NCBI GenBank assembly: GCA_014338405.1
Contig: JTDE01000445.1
Coordinates: forward strand, 178,794-242,793
Source of the DNA: Paragonimus skrjabini miyazakii
Lineage: Eukaryota; Platyhelminthes; Trematoda; Plagiorchiida; Troglotrematidae
Direction of reading: 5' to 3'
Length of the DNA: 64,000 bases
In this document: positions 26,207 to 40,430 of the stretch, piece by piece
Position numbering within the stretch: position 1 is the first letter of the stretch
Layout of the letters: the number at the start of each line of letters is the position of its first letter
Position numbers and translations under genes: made by a program
Notes under the pieces: model-generated
The model's database searches: none
The model's input: only the letters and a program-made list of their open reading frames with translations
What the model was told of the DNA's origin: nothing

Positions 26207-29200
26207 GTAAGTAAGATCAAAATATATATTAAATTTATACACATATATCTCCAAGTGAGTGACGAAGGACCTGACGTGGTAAACATGCTCGGTCTCAATA
26301 ATTCACTGCTGGCTAATAGCATTTCATTCATATGAAACATCTTCATAAAAGTCGCCGTTGGAATGGACATTGAAAGGTAGATGAAATAAGACAGATCTAT
26401 GTCACGCAACCAGCCGGTAGCCAACTGAATAGTAGTAATTGGGTCGTCATAGTGTTGATAGGTAGGTCAAGGTTGTTTCGAAGTGCGGACTTCGAGTCTT
26501 TAAGATAGGTTATGCCACAAGACTTATGGTGATAACTTCCAAGCGGTTCAGCTTTGATCAAAGTTCATTACCTGGAAGACTTCTTCTGGGTTATGTTTAC
26601 GTGATATTTAGAAAATACCATTGTCTTCAAAACATACTCAACAGCCCAGCAAAGGTACATTGTATTGTTTGAAAAACTGACGCTACTATCACCAGCAGAT
26701 TCAAAGTTTTGACTCCCACAATATGCCTTCTTTAAGCTGAACAAATATCCAATGAAACCAATGCATTCGACTACACGTTTTACTTAATCTATATCGTTGA
26801 GCGCTTTAGCAAAATGAAATATTATTGCTCATCAGTGCTGTTTTTTCATTGCATGCTTACCATGGAATCGCCGTGTGAGATACTAAGCAACTGGTTTGTA
26901 TGTGCTCGGAAACAGTTCATCAAATTTGTTGATAAAAATGTTATTCAATCAACTTATGTTTCGGATAGTTTGGTAAAATCTTTGGTTGCCACAACACACA
27001 TTTTGGTGTGACCTGGAGTAGGTCAAAAGCAGCATTCGTAAGATTAGAAAATAGGGTGATTTAATGCCGAAAACTTGTACTAAAGCTTGCTTATGAAATG
27101 TAGTGTTTGCTAGTGACCTGCGGCTGGATAAGCTGTCAGATGTGGTACATGGTCAAGGTCAACGATTTCTTCCTTGCGATATCCTGCTTAGTATATATTA
27201 TTGCAAAGTCTGAGGAATTAATATCCCTAACTATCACAAAAGTGCACAAGCGTGTTGAGATACAGTTAACTCAAGCAAAAGTGTATACCGAAATTGTCCT
27301 TTTGGTTCCACTGACTAGTCTTGCTTCATTTAGTACAACATTATAACCCGGATCTCAAGTCATTGACATGACCGAGCTCACAGAGGTTTAGAAGTTGAAG
27401 ACCGACACAAATTGCGCAGACTACACATACATATGAGAGAGGCAGCTTTTGTCGTTCTTGTCAACTATAGGTTTGTTCTGTTTTTTCCCTGGATGGGGCC
27501 TATCTATATTTGCCAAACTTCGGACACCGTTAATTCAGTTTATGGGACTACTTTATTAAAGTTAAGCTTACGAAAGTCAAATGTTTTCGTAATCCACCCG
27601 GTCACATTCTCAAAGTCTATCTAACCTGTTTGTGCATTTACACAAATATTGATCGACTGCCTAAGACGTATAAATTGACCAGGAATATGTCCTGTGCACA
27701 ACTCACCGTTGTTTTTGTGCGATTTCTGTGACCAGTAGCTATTAAATTTGATGAGTGAAATAAAAATAGACGTATGGTAATGACGTGGCCACACTTTGAT
27801 AAAATGGTTTACTAGATTTTAAGTGTATAATGTAGGTCGTTTCCCAATACCATTTATTTAGTCTAGTTCAATTGTCGCACACCACTGATGACATTGTTAA
27901 TACAGACATGTTAGTTAACTTACAGTACTTCTTCAGTTAACAGTTGACTGCTTTCGTTTAGCAAATATTTTAGAAAATACAATTTTTGTACCTAGATATA
28001 TAAGTTGACATTCTCACCCTAAGATAGCAGTAACCAGATGTTTCGAACAACTTTTGTAATATTTGAAATTATTTAGCTTGCTCAAAGTCTATGACATAAG
28101 GCATTCTTTTAGCACATGTTTGATTGTACATAACCATCCAGAAGTTACTTGCATATTCAAGTTACGGTCAAGTATAACAAGCTAGTTAACGGATTACGAT
28201 TGCTGGAATAAATTAGTTACACTTGTAACGTGATCTTGAATGTTGGCCTGACTCTGATAAACCCCGTACCTCAGAAGCGGTTACAAAACAACTTAGCTTT
28301 ATTTGGAAGGGGATATCTTTATGAAACTAATGTTTTTTTATCAGTACGCCGAAAAACCTGTGGGTTAACATGTATGAACTTAAAAGATAGCTTGCAGTTT
28401 GATTAACAAAAGACGTTTTCTACCGCTGGCAAATAAAGTAAAGATCTGTATGACCTTTTTAAAATTTCATCCACTGAGTTATCAAAACGTTTATTTGGAT
28501 CGCTTTATAGCAGCGTAACAAATTCGACTTCAGACAGTTTGCAAGACGAATTCTGTTGTCCCCAATCTTCTTGGCTTGAATTAATTTTGCCTACAACAAT
28601 AGATGAAAGTCATAACGCTCGAGATCAAGCAAACTTCAAACATGTTGGAAAAAAGTGATTCAGAGAAGAAATTATTTTTGAGTTTTCATTCTTCCATACG
28701 CAGCTCATTATGATCCGTTGAGTACCTGGAGTTCTTTAACTCAAATGATTTGACTGGATGCAATTTAACGAATTAATCCAAATTCAATGGTTTCTATAAC
28801 TAGTGTTATGTCAATGCTTGGTCATATACAACCATACTTTCGACGGTGACCATCTTTTGGCCTCCAGTAGCAATACCGGAGCGCCTACAAAGTTGGAATT
28901 ACCAGTCCTACATTGTAAGGACCATCAAAATGCAGTCATTTGGCCAAGGATAGGATCGTCGGTCATTATATTTGGTTCTTTGAGATTTTTCGACCAATGT
29001 AACACAAAACAGATTAAATTAAGCCAACAGTTCACCTTATCGGAATAAATGAAATGCCTGTCTAGCTTCTCATGTTTTCACTTCGAAAAAAGAAACAAAT
29101 TTGTTTGACATTTTTGTCTTAAACACAAACAACTCAAGTTACGTGCACTGTAGTAAAATAAAATAAATTCGCAGAATCTTTTAGCGTTAACACTCGAAAC

Positions 29201-30980
29201 CATGCACTCGACTTTAGCAGCGTTAAAGAAACCATCCCTTCCAGTGATGAAACGCTTTCCCTATACATACCAAGCTGGTGGAACAGCCGAACATTTAAGT
29301 ATTAACCCAATATTTATGCATCCGATTCTCGCATTTTGTTGAAACTGAATATAGATTGCGGTTTACAACCAAAATGAACCCACAGTTATTAAACGATTCG
29401 ATTAATTGGAATGTTACGCTATTTGGTTGTATTTTGAAAATAATTATTTTGTTCAGAAAAGGTTTTCGTGGTTACAGCAATGTATAACTGTTGAAACGGC
29501 AGAAATTCACACTGGAGTTTCAAGCTTCAGTAAATTATTCAATGGTTTCTTTTTATCAGCCTCAAAATAATGTAAACTGATTTCACAAGAACTGATATTT
29601 GGAAAGATTATGATGTTCCTTTAGACATTAATTGAATGATGCGTAAAATTATTAACATAAATTCAAATCCTGAATTGTACGGCAAGTTAGATTACTGTGT
29701 AACTAAACTAAACTAAAAACATCAACTAGATTCAGCTGATCAATGCGTGTTGAACACGTTCTTACCAAATTTAAAAATGTACTCTCTTTAAGCCATACTT
29801 TTTAAGTCTATTTCTACTCATCACTTATCGTTTTGTTCTTACCCTAAATGCGTGTATCCTCACCGAATATGTTGTTCACTCAAAGATTTTTCAGCTTTGT
29901 CGTCAAATGATCACTTGTTTTTTCGGAGCCTCACAATACCTGGATTTTCCGGGAGGTTTCATTGTTATCCATCTTTTTTAGCCTAAATCGTAAAGTACAT
30001 CCGACGAGCTTAATTGCTCAGTTTAGTTATCTATAAACAGTTCAAAATCATTACGTAACTCAAGAAGAAAGCAAGTCGTTGTAAGCATTCTTTCTTACCC
30101 GTTCTCTGTTAGTTTTCACCTACCATTATCGCCAGAAAGCCAGTCTTCAGAATACTGAAGTAACTATGAAACTAAAATCATATGTTTTAGTCTGACTGAT
30201 ATCAGTTTCAGGTGTCTATTAAACTAGGAAGTATTTTTTGGTATTGTCTTTGTTAATTGTTTGTTCAACAGTTACCAAACACGAAAAACAACTGAAGAAT
30301 CGTCTCTCGACTTGATTAAACCAGCCGTAATATAATATGACAATATCCATTTTCAAACGTATATCCATTACACAAATACTACTTTCCCATATTTTTTAAA
30401 TGATTATTGTTTCAAAGTTGAGTGTATTCAAAGGTTTGCGTCGGAAAAAGTATCATTTACTCATTTGGTCATTATTCTAACTTTGATAAGGCAGTCTTTT
30501 TTTAGAAATAGCCTTCTTACAGCTAGTAAAATACAATATTCAACCAATTCTCTGAAAATAATGTTCCTCTGCTTCCAATCAATAAATAGGTGACCATAAG
30601 TAACTTATATCGCATTACATGAGCAGAAAAAGGTTTTATAAAACAACCTAGATTGATACAAACGTTTGAAAAGAACGTTGATTAGGGGATATTTAGTATT
30701 TGTCCGGTATCATAGTGATGGCAAATTGTACTCACTTAAAACCGTAACAATATCGAGATATAGCTGGCAAAACGTCCTATTTACTTTTTACCAGCCGACT
30801 TTATTAAACAAGTGGGACCTATTGTCCACTCTTCTATTCCTTGTCAACTTCCTGAGTGAAAAAAATGTAAGTCTATTTGAAACGTGACTGGCGGTCCTGC
30901 TGATGTATGCGGCAAACAAAAACGTCGGCTTGCACATGTTCACAAGAAACAAATCGCAAGCCATGAGATATCAACCAAAC

Positions 30981-31152
30981 GGTGAAACATTCCGCATGTC
31001 GTTTCCGCATGCACGTAAAGATTTAAGTAACAAAATGACCAAACAGATAAAGTGGCCGCAAAGTGAATGATGCAACATTCCCCATGTCATGGACATAAAG
31101 ATCTAAGTTTTTAAAAATGACGAAAAAGATAGAGTGGCTACAGTGTGAATGG
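30981..31152 (+). repeat. Two-unit tandem duplication
   Basis: Unit 1 (30981-31070, 90 bases) and unit 2 (31071-31152, 82 bases) align end to end. Both run from a CATTCC-C-CATGTC start, through (A)TAAAGAT-TAAGT and AAATGAC, to AGTGGC and GTGAATG. Unit 2 lacks about eight bases near the start. No coding role is evident. Confidence 0.75.
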
Positions 31153-34100
31153 TCGTTTGGTCACCAAATTCGATAGGAAGCAAACGTTAGCGAGTTTCTG
31201 AGAAACTGAAAAAAATTGGTTCACGAAGTAGAAACCAGTCGACTAATAGTAAGCCAAGCTTAAGATTCGTCTTAAAGACTTCTTAATATCGCCCTAACTA
31301 ACTGCTATCAATAATAGTTCAACATTCGAAAATATATTTTTTATGATTAAAATCTACTCAGTTCACCGCTTATCCAAACCCCAACACAATAGAAAATATA
31401 ACGAGAGACCCATTGCGAACGTCGCGTAAAGATATCAGGATTGGATGAGTAGCTTCAATGTTATATCCTCCGGTATTTGTTAGATTCTTCGTTCCGTCTT
31501 ACATTACTAAACTTACGGTTTGTGACTACGCGTGTGATATTCAGATCAGATGCTGACAAATTCTGATTTATTCAATACTGATATACATCTGCAGATGCGG
31601 GTTTTTGTCTCATGAAACAACTGCTTACGGAAAACAGTTCAAGATGTTCTCGTTATTATTTGTGGGGAAGGTTTCAAGTTAAGTACGATTTCGATGAGTT
31701 GTTTGAAGTTTCTAATTCTGAGTACCACAAATTTCCAAGCCTATCACCCACTATTTTGTTGACATGTCACGGTGGCCAATTCTGATGTGATCTGGCTACT
31801 CGGACATTTCTTGTTGCGATGGGCCAGATCAAAACGTGAAGTCAGAGGTCATTACATCAGACTAACGGTTATGTAATAATTTCTTGTGCGCATAAAGTTG
31901 CACAAGTTAATTATTTAAATTTTCTATTATGCTGGAGGCTTACATAACCGTTATGTGCTACCAAAACCTCTTCTCGTTACAATAAAATTGATTGTTTTTG
32001 TCCTGTTCACGTTAATCCAGCCTGACTGATTGTGCAATGTTGACGTTGACATCAAGCGTCAAGAAATATCATCTGCTGTTAGTTTTGAAATTCATGAGGC
32101 TGTGATCAGTACAGTCAAAAACTTGGAGTTCACTACATTCACCTAAACAAATTGGGTGTTGACAGACAGCGTAATTAAACCTAAAATTACATTACGATCT
32201 GGGTCAAAACTTATAAACCGATTTCTATTTTCGCTCCATCACATTTTGGATGTGAGCTTTTTTGATATATTTACAAAGTAAAACCCATTAATGTGATATA
32301 TATTACTTTCGTCAAATTCGAGAATAGAGAACTTGTGACCAAACTGCATAACTTGAGTTCAACCGCCTACTAATTATAAGCCGTTAAAATAAAGATTTTT
32401 TCTCTCGGTTCTTGAATGGGCAGGAAGACATACATTACAAAATATCTGCATTTCGTTCACTCCGATGAATTTGTTATATGAGTTGTTCGCCTAAAAATAG
32501 TTTAAAATTTATTGACAAAATTTGATCGGTCAAAAGCCACACGCTTAGTTGCGGCAATTGGATGGAATGTGATTTGTCATTTCTAAACTGTGCAATTAAT
32601 CATTAACCACTTGTGATGTGTTCGTGTTTGATATGGTTCTATCGTTTTATTCATAACACAACAGGTTTTGTGGTCGCTGCTATCAGTACCGCTTGCTTTG
32701 ATGTCAAACTAAAAAACTTCAGTGTAAGCAGGCAAGTGCATCCATTTTTCGAAATGTTGTCTACAGAAGCACTACCAAGTCCAGTGTTCTGTTTCAGTGG
32801 TTAGATAGAAAACAAAAAATATGGTCATCTTCGGAATACAGAGAACTAAACTCCACTAAACTTAATAACGACTTCACAAAAAAGACTAATGATGTTAGTG
32901 TCACCAATCGAGTTGTCGTATCTATAGTGTTTACCTGTCTGGACACAATATGTCAGTCCTGCGATAGTGGATGGAATACTTTGACATGACATATTACAAG
33001 AAAACAATGTCTAACCTCAAAGTAAGTTGGATAGTAGGAACATTGTTTACAGAAGTATAGCTTCAACCCTTTTTTTATTTAATCACAAGTTTGTTTTAAT
33101 TTTAACAGTTAAACTAACTAGAAGGAAGAAAACTGGTAGAGTTATTGTTTTATAAGAACAGTGAACATCAACGACTTAAATGTTTTATAAGGAAGTAACA
33201 GAGTTTGGACAGAAGATTGCCTAATTACTCCAGCAATGTTCGTTTGATAAAGAAATCTAGTATACAAAGAGCGAGAAATAATAAGTTACCGCTAATATAA
33301 GTGGAGATATTTTGTTGAGTAAAAGGTTTGGAATCTAATTATGTGAGGTTCTTAAGCCTAATAGTGAATGAATCTCTATATACAGGTATAAAACCTGAGT
33401 TGAACTGTGCACTTTTAGGGGATTTTCTTGGAAATAATTTAGAGGAACTTATTGAAAAACATTTGTTTTCCGTTGAGCTACATAGGTTCATCTGACTTTA
33501 GGTTGTTATCGAAGGGGAAGTGATACTCGCTTGTGCCTTTCATGACCATGTTGGTCTGGGAGCCTAAAATGTCCTCTCGCAGTGACCATAAAAGAATCTT
33601 AGAAACGACTAAACTACTCATGTTCATGAGTTCCAGCACACAGTGAGCACACTGGCTCGTCCATTCACAAACAAGTAAGACTGCATCGCTCTCACTTGCG
33701 TAACACAAGCTATGTAACAGACTGAACATTATCTCAAGGGGAACCATGGTTTCACGTTCATACAGGCTTACTAAACATTCGCACTCACAAAAAACACTGG
33801 ATCCGAGTTCTGCTTTGCCTATACTTCGTCAAGTGTGCATCTTCTGTTCAGGATCAAGATTTATACTTTAGTTTACGTTCAGGTAAGACAGTAATGTCAA
33901 CTTCCGAAACTGACTGGCTGAGAATTCAATGAGAAGCTGTAACCAAAGGTGAATACGGCCCAACTACCACGTTACCTAGACGTAATCTATGTTTACACTA
34001 GCATAGTCGGTATGTATAATTAACTGCGTGGGTTGCGTGAGGTCAGTTGTAGGTCTACAGGCCCAAAACAAATGTGCGACCACAATTTAATAAGTCATTT

Positions 34101-35104
34101 ATAATAATTAAACCTAGCTTTTTTCTTCATTTACAATCAACTACAGTTTAGCTCTGTTGTAATCATCACATTTGCATATTTTACCAAAATGGCTCAAAAT
34201 ATCGTTAAGAATTGTGCTCAAACTTCATGTTATTAAGAAGTATTGTAGGCTTTAATGCAAAGTGAGAAGTATGCAAATTAGTAATTCATCTTCAACGGTT
34301 TTCAGTAACGCACATTTTCTCTACGTAAGCACGTTGAAAACTTGGTCGATTTTATCAAGGGTCACGTGATTTATATCCAAGCCTACCATTTCTCATTTAG
34401 AATAATAACTCAAAGTGATTGAATTGTTATTGTTAATTGGTCAAATATGTTTCCTTACCTTCAAAAGAGAATCTTTACCCGTGAATGGGTTTATTGTGAA
34501 GAAGTTCACCCTTTTAAAACAGCATATTTTGCGGGTGTGTATCATTGTACCCATTATGTTACTTCGTTCTGTCTTCAAATGTCTGGTTAACATTATTCAG
34601 CTAAGTGTTATATAGCTTGCTTCCTTTTCACAATTAACAAACAAACGAAAAACATAAAGAGCAGACTACCGGCGGTAAAATTGTGCATGTGATGCAGGTG
34701 AAACTAAGTGAAAGACAAAGTCTCAAGTAGATTGATTAAGTAGCAAAAACATGGGGAAGTCTTCCGAATAATTGATCACCCCTGTGTGGCAAACTGCATT
34801 TAGTACTAGAACAGCTAGAAAATATACCTCATTAGGAGGGACAAGTAGTCATTCTGACCACATTTCGGGTCGAGTGATCACTGGTAAGTCGTGCACGATT
34901 TGCTTGACCGTTGTTCATGACAGAAATGAGTCAAAAGTAAAGTTTGATGGGATGAACAGCCTATTTTTGACTATTCACTATCGCGCCAATTACGTACCGC
35001 CTTATATCGTCATGGTTGTCAAGCGCTCAAAATCAAAAGCAATTCATCTCACAATTACATTAAATGGTTCTGAGTTAGACGGTAATTAGGCGACCAAATT
35101 TACC

Positions 35105-35362
35105 TTACGATTTTGTCAAGTGGATAACAGGGACTGTGAGATGCTTTTGACCTGGAAATTTTGTTTTTTTGGCGCATAACTTTAGATTGCTCCACCGAAT
35201 TCCTGTCAATTTTAGAATGATCAGAACATGGAAATTGATTCCTTTAGAAAGAAGGCTGGAAAAGCGGTGGACAGGGTGGAAAGCCACTTTCGTTAAGACT
35301 TGGTGTCCTAATTCAATTAGATGAGCCAGGATTTCACTCGAATATGTCAGAGATCTGTCCAC
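35105..35362 (-). mobile_element. Penelope-like element fragment, C-terminal region
   Basis: The minus-strand frame of 85 codons reads SSEILAHLIELGHQV, then an AF..VHR segment, a GI.FHVL segment, and LKLCAKKTK. This matches the block downstream of the GIY-YIG endonuclease domain in Penelope-like retroelements (the HL-x-x-x-GH-x-V, AF-x-V, then LC-x-(Q)K pattern). Reverse transcriptase and the GIY-YIG core are not seen, so this is a truncated copy. SINE copy 4 lies just upstream on the same strand. It is a relic in the channel intron with no host role implied. Confidence 0.55.
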
Positions 35363-35424
35363 TGTATGTTGATCTCAACTTTACTCCATTTCACTGGTGG
35401 GTAGACGAATGGGTTGATTTCAAA

Positions 35425-35615
35425 GTAACCATTATGTGTTTGATCAAAACCTACAGATTCAGCTAGACTTTTCAGTGAATCTCTTTCAAAAAGGATTAGA
35501 TTATGAGTGATCGTGTACTGCTTATCTTTAGTGTAACCAGGAGTGGAAGTTCGGCTACAATTTCATGAGGCGACCGTGCTGAACACTCAACAACGTGTGT
35601 GCACAGTGATCAGGA
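35425..35615 (-). repeat. SINE copy 4 (minus strand)
   Basis: Read on the minus strand it shows GTTCAGCACGGTCGCCTCATG, a tRNA-like section also found in copies 5 and 6, and later CACTGAAAAGTCTAGC and TTGATCAAAC, which match the tail. The hammerhead core is not recognisable. The ends are approximate. Confidence 0.5.
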
Positions 35616-35885
35616 AACACGGTTATTGTCTGTTAATCCCAATGGCTTATCCGTGGGAAAAATTAACGGTGTAGTCGACAAACGTGAGACAACATACAAC
35701 TAGAACAACCACCACCAACAAAAGGACGATTTGTATAATTACGATCAGTGATAGTATTAACGGATAAAACATAAATCGGATCAATGTTTTCTCACGGTCA
35801 CGACGAACTACGAGTCTAGGTTAGTGGTTATTCAATTAGTAATGCCATGTTTGATCTATTGTACTTTTGTACTGATATGTCCAGG

Positions 35886-36139
35886 TATGTTTGGTTAAAA
35901 CAACTGACGATACAACAACCTCAAACGGATGAATCCCACTACTCGAGGCCCCGCATCATCGATTGCCAGCCACCTCATTATAGCAGGTCACCAGGTTGAT
36001 TCAGTTAGATCATTCAAAATATTGTTACGCCACCAGAACTCGAAGCTACTGGTATTTAGCAAAGCTGTGCTGATCAGAACTCACAAGTGCACAAAAGTGG
36101 TTGAAGCAGCCCATAGGATTGCCAAGGTGGTAATGACAT
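35886..36139 (+). mobile_element. Penelope-like element fragment, C-terminal region, frameshifted
   Basis: Two frames are needed. The first reads WLKQLTIQQPQTDES from 35892, the same stretch that follows the GIY-YIG domain at 62.7 kb (WLKQLMTYSPQFDEP). The frame then shifts and continues as PTTRGPASSIASHL, IAGHQVDS and FKILLRHQN to about 36120. The match to the 62.7-kb copy shows that both come from one Penelope-like family. It is truncated and frameshifted, hence inactive. Confidence 0.65.
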
Positions 36140-38879
36140 AATACGTGATGTGACTTTATGCGTTTCCAAACCCTGTCAATCTTTGTTTGTCTGTCACATC
36201 TAACCCATTCACCACCCACTATTCGGTATGAGGACTGCAGCTCGCATATTGAGTAAAACTTGCCAGCAAATGAGACTGTACCTAGTATGCTTATTTAGAT
36301 TCATCAAGCATACCCAGCAGACCAAGAGATAAATTCTGGTCCAAAGACTAACAGTCACAGTAGATAAATCCTTAAGTGTTTGGCATCTAACCCAACCCAG
36401 TCAGGATCCTCTGGTACAAACTATGACAACTTTTCCACTGTTCATTTGTAATCAATATATACCATATGTGATAAATGTGTTTCTCTTTGACAAGCATGAC
36501 AAATTTTCAAACTACTGCCTGTATGAACATTTCTCTACAGAGCGTGAGCCATCACCCACTTGTTCCGATGTCTCTGTGATGAAAAAATCAGTCTCTGAAG
36601 AATCCAAAAGCTTTCCATCTATGTAATTGACTTCTTTACTGTTCTTTTTGCAAATTGTCTTTGTTCAACCTAGTTAGGTACGAACGCGTTGCGTTGTATC
36701 TCAGCTGATGGATATATGTGTGACTGTAAATTCACTCAACAAGTTCACCAGTGCTCTAGTCCAACTGATTTTCCTCCAAGACAAACATGACGTTAACGGT
36801 TTATTCTGTTTTCTAACTACATCGTAAAAGTGTATACTGCTGTGAAAGTCGTGGTCAAACAAATATGGCCAGAATCTCAATACAGTTAAACATAATCTGT
36901 TACTCGCTAGTGTATTTACATATAGAATTATGGTATGTGCTTTTGTCCAGATATGCCTTCATTCTTACATTTTTATAGGGCAATTTATGTGGCTTTCATA
37001 ATGACCGCACTGAAGCAACTTGATTTCTCCTAGAAGAAACACACTGTATTGTGAAAAGTTGTGGAAACATCAAGGTTTGCCTACCCACTCTTAAGAAAAT
37101 GTCTTGGAACCATTGTATTTGTTTAAATCAATCTCATTCCGCTACTAAAATAATATTAATTTATATGTATCTTTGATTATTTTAAGTCACTTTGGAAATT
37201 GTTATGTATATCTGCAATCAACTAGTGTAAGAATGATATTGACTGAACCTATCAAAGCTTGAGGGAATTTGTCATAAAATGCTATAATAGATGGAGGTTT
37301 CTGTTCAGTAAGTAAATACTTCTGAAAATATTACTTGTGCTCAGCTAGAAAGATGTTCGTTCTTTGCACAATAACGAAATAGGCTTGAAAATATTATCAG
37401 TCTCCTAAGTCTGTCAATTTGAGTGTTATCCTGCTAAAAATGACTTAGTAACCTAAAAATATAGAATACTGGTTTCCCAAATTGAAGGTTTCTCTTAAAT
37501 ACGCTATCTGTCATCAAAAGCTTGGTGTTGGTGTTATTACCTACATTGACGATTCATAGTACATATAACTGTGAATGCTGTTCTCTCAAGGAACTACCAT
37601 TGCAAGCTATTATCAAATGAAGGCCTAAACACCTGTATGGCTTTTGTCTAGTTTCGAGGTGCATCTCTGGATTTTGTTGGTAGAAATGGCGATGTTCATG
37701 ACCGTTTTAAACTGAACTTCTTGACACATCATTAGGTATTGTTTGTGGAAATTTTGATTAAGTTATTGTCAATTTCCCACACAACCTGAGATCAAATTAA
37801 AGTGCAAGGTTATCTGTACGCTTAAGCACCTAGCTCGATTTGGCGTTCCGAAACAAAATGTGGTTGTTTACCAGTCCGCGAGCCCCTCCTATTCGGTTAT
37901 GAAGCGCTCTTTAACCGTTCAAAGGAATACGTAACCTAGGCTTCTCACTAACCAGACGTGAGTAAAAACATTTTGTTATTTTCAGCCGACCTGGTCTAAC
38001 CATCTCACTTTGAAATTTTCATTTATTGTAGTCAACTGATCAACCATCCCATTCTCTGCTTAGATATCTGTTATCTTGAAGGAGTGTTTCTTGCAGTCAG
38101 ATCTTCATTCCTACGCTTTAAAGATTTAGCATAAATAAGTAAGAAACCCATAGATCGAAAAATTATTAAATGTAAAAATATATGTAAAATCTGTCAAATA
38201 TGAATTAAACGGTTTAAACTTGTCGCACATGTGAACACTGCCTAGCTAAGTGCAAAACGATATACCAATCACAAATAGAATGAATGGAATGAACTCTTTA
38301 ACGAGCAAACCAGAGGTCGATGCAAAAGTGTTAAATCGTAATGACAAGTTTACATCTGATGATCATTTCTCAGTTCCCACATATTGCTCTCTTTGTACCG
38401 ATGTTTTTATGCATAGTATTCACCTGTTTGTGAAGTACTTACGGAGTTGAAGTCTCATGAAACGAGATTACAAGACAAAACATAACATCCATCATGCACA
38501 ATATGTAGATATTTTAAGCCAGTAATTGTTGGGTGATTCTATAAGGAGCATTATACCGTATGAACTTGGTTCCAACTGAACATCATCCACGTTTGATCGC
38601 CATCATCATATCTAGATGAGCTTTTAGATTAGTTGATTCCAAAAGAGAACACTAGGCTCTAGTTTCGTTCTTACCAAAGCTCATTAATAGTACATATCTT
38701 TGTCCAGACCTGAATTTGTAGTTCGACTTTCGTGCTTGTAAGACTAGCATGTCAAAAACATCGCTAGTAAACCCACAGTAATTGAGCATGAATATCTATG
38801 CCCAAACAACCTTTGGGGAATAGTGTTTAGATTGTCAAATCGTTTTGAATAAAGAATGAAAAGAACCGTTTAATTTAAT

Positions 38880-39095
38880 CCAGTTGACAATCCCGTGATC
38901 TGGACTTCTGAGTTAGGTTGACGATACTGTCTGAAGTGAGCCAGACGAATGTGATCCGAACGGGGATAAGCAATACTGATGAGCTCCATTAAAGCCGAAG
39001 CCCTAGTCAAGTACTCCATCATGAAGTACAGCAATCGAAAGACTTATCCGAAGTGTAGAGACTGATACAGCTTGGATGACATTCAGCAGAAAACA
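38880..39095 (+). repeat. SINE copy 8 with near-intact hammerhead core
   Basis: The copy has CTGATGAGCTC at 38976-38986, then a short hairpin, CCGAAGC, a four-base loop and GTC. This is followed by ACTCCATCATGAAGTACAGC and GAAAGACTTATCC, which align with the tail of copy 3. GAAA is GAAG here and stem I pairs poorly, so activity is doubtful. The 5' end is uncertain. Confidence 0.45.
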
Positions 39096-40191
39096 ATGTA
39101 AATTCCAAAAATCTCAACCATTTTTAAAATTCCTTCCAAAAAATACAGTCAACACAATAAAATTTCTAACGATTGCTCATTCTTTCATTTGAATGGCGAC
39201 TCTTTCAATTTACTTTGCTCCAATTGATTTGTGGAAAGATGTGATGTGTTGACATCATGGTGACGATGGTTTCGAAATTGTTATGACTATATTTATTAAC
39301 ATTCATATTTTTTGTTCATCTCATATCACATAAACGGCTTCATTATCCCAACCTGTTTTGTCTCTTAATGATAGCATCGTTTACTCGGCATATTCGTGGG
39401 CTTGTTTCTAAAGGATTTCATGCACTGCTAGAAATTTAGAGTATTTATTACTTTCTACTGAAATATTCCATAAACACATGGTTGACTTTTTAATCTTTCA
39501 TCTCTTCAGAACCTCAGTATGTTTTGTTGCTAAGATTCCATATCACAACTCAGTTTCTTAAATCGGATCGTTTTAACTGTACAGATCCAAATGCAAGCAA
39601 TATTTACACCAAACTGATGTTATATTTCTTCTGCCGATACTTGTTTACTTCAACTTCAAAACGAATGCTTTTTTAGTTGTGAAGCTATTACGAAAATTAA
39701 TTAGCAGATCTGTTCTCTTGTTATTGGTCATGCCCGTGATTCTTTTCAGAATCATGTTCTAAATTTTATTATTTAGTCCACAATCATTGAGTCAGTCATC
39801 CTTTGTTTTTAGGTATGTTTGAGTGAGTAGAAAGCTGAAAATTCATCTTTCGAGATGCATCAAGAATATTAACAATTTGAACTGGTCTGAAATAAATTCT
39901 TTCAACACATTATCGTAAACAAATTTAACTGTGAAAAAATTGATTAATTCTTGAAGATAGTACATAAAAAAATAACACATCGGGAGCAAATACAGGTCTG
40001 TTCTCTTACCATTCGTACACATATCTTTGTTGGAGGACGCCACACCCGTTCAGCCTAAGAATTTCAGATGAAATCCAGGCTTCTATGGAACTTCGCTCTG
40101 TATGGTGAGAAGCATTGCTTTTAATCCACTTTAAAATTCGAATGAAAACACATTCAGTTTAATCTACCAATTTTTGGTTATTTTTATAAAG

Positions 40192-40430
40192 TTAGGTTGA
40201 GCATCACTCACAGTTGATCGCAGCCTTTGCACTTGGACTTTTCAGTCAGCTTCTTTTGAAAAAACACAAGATTCCAGTTCCGCCCTAATTAGAGCTCGTC
40301 AATAGTGCCAGTGCCGGGACTAGAAATCCGACCACGTTTTCATGAGGCAACCGTGTTGACCACTGCACCACTGACTTCATATTAGGCATGACGGAACTAT
40401 CATATCTGATCACTGCTCACAAGCGAAAGT
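40192..40430 (-). repeat. SINE copy 5 (minus strand), left half of a near-palindrome
   Basis: On the minus strand it reads TCATGCCTAATATGAAGTCAG, the A-box-like TGGTGCAGTGGTCAACACG, TCATGAAAACGTGGTCGGA, and a B-box-like TTTCTAGTCCC. A damaged hammerhead follows (TTGACGA, GGAAC, ATC), then the tail. The tail (40196-40254) is the left arm of an inverted repeat with copy 6. Confidence 0.75.

Noticed and set aside
26207..26214. Lys codon and stop after the exon 1 filter as the true C-terminus
   Set aside because: GTAAGTAAG is a strong splice donor, and the acceptor at 46530 restores the GYG filter in frame.
33478..33747. 89-codon minus ORF nested in the channel intron
   Set aside because: Somewhat coding-like, but no family match and no splice partner.
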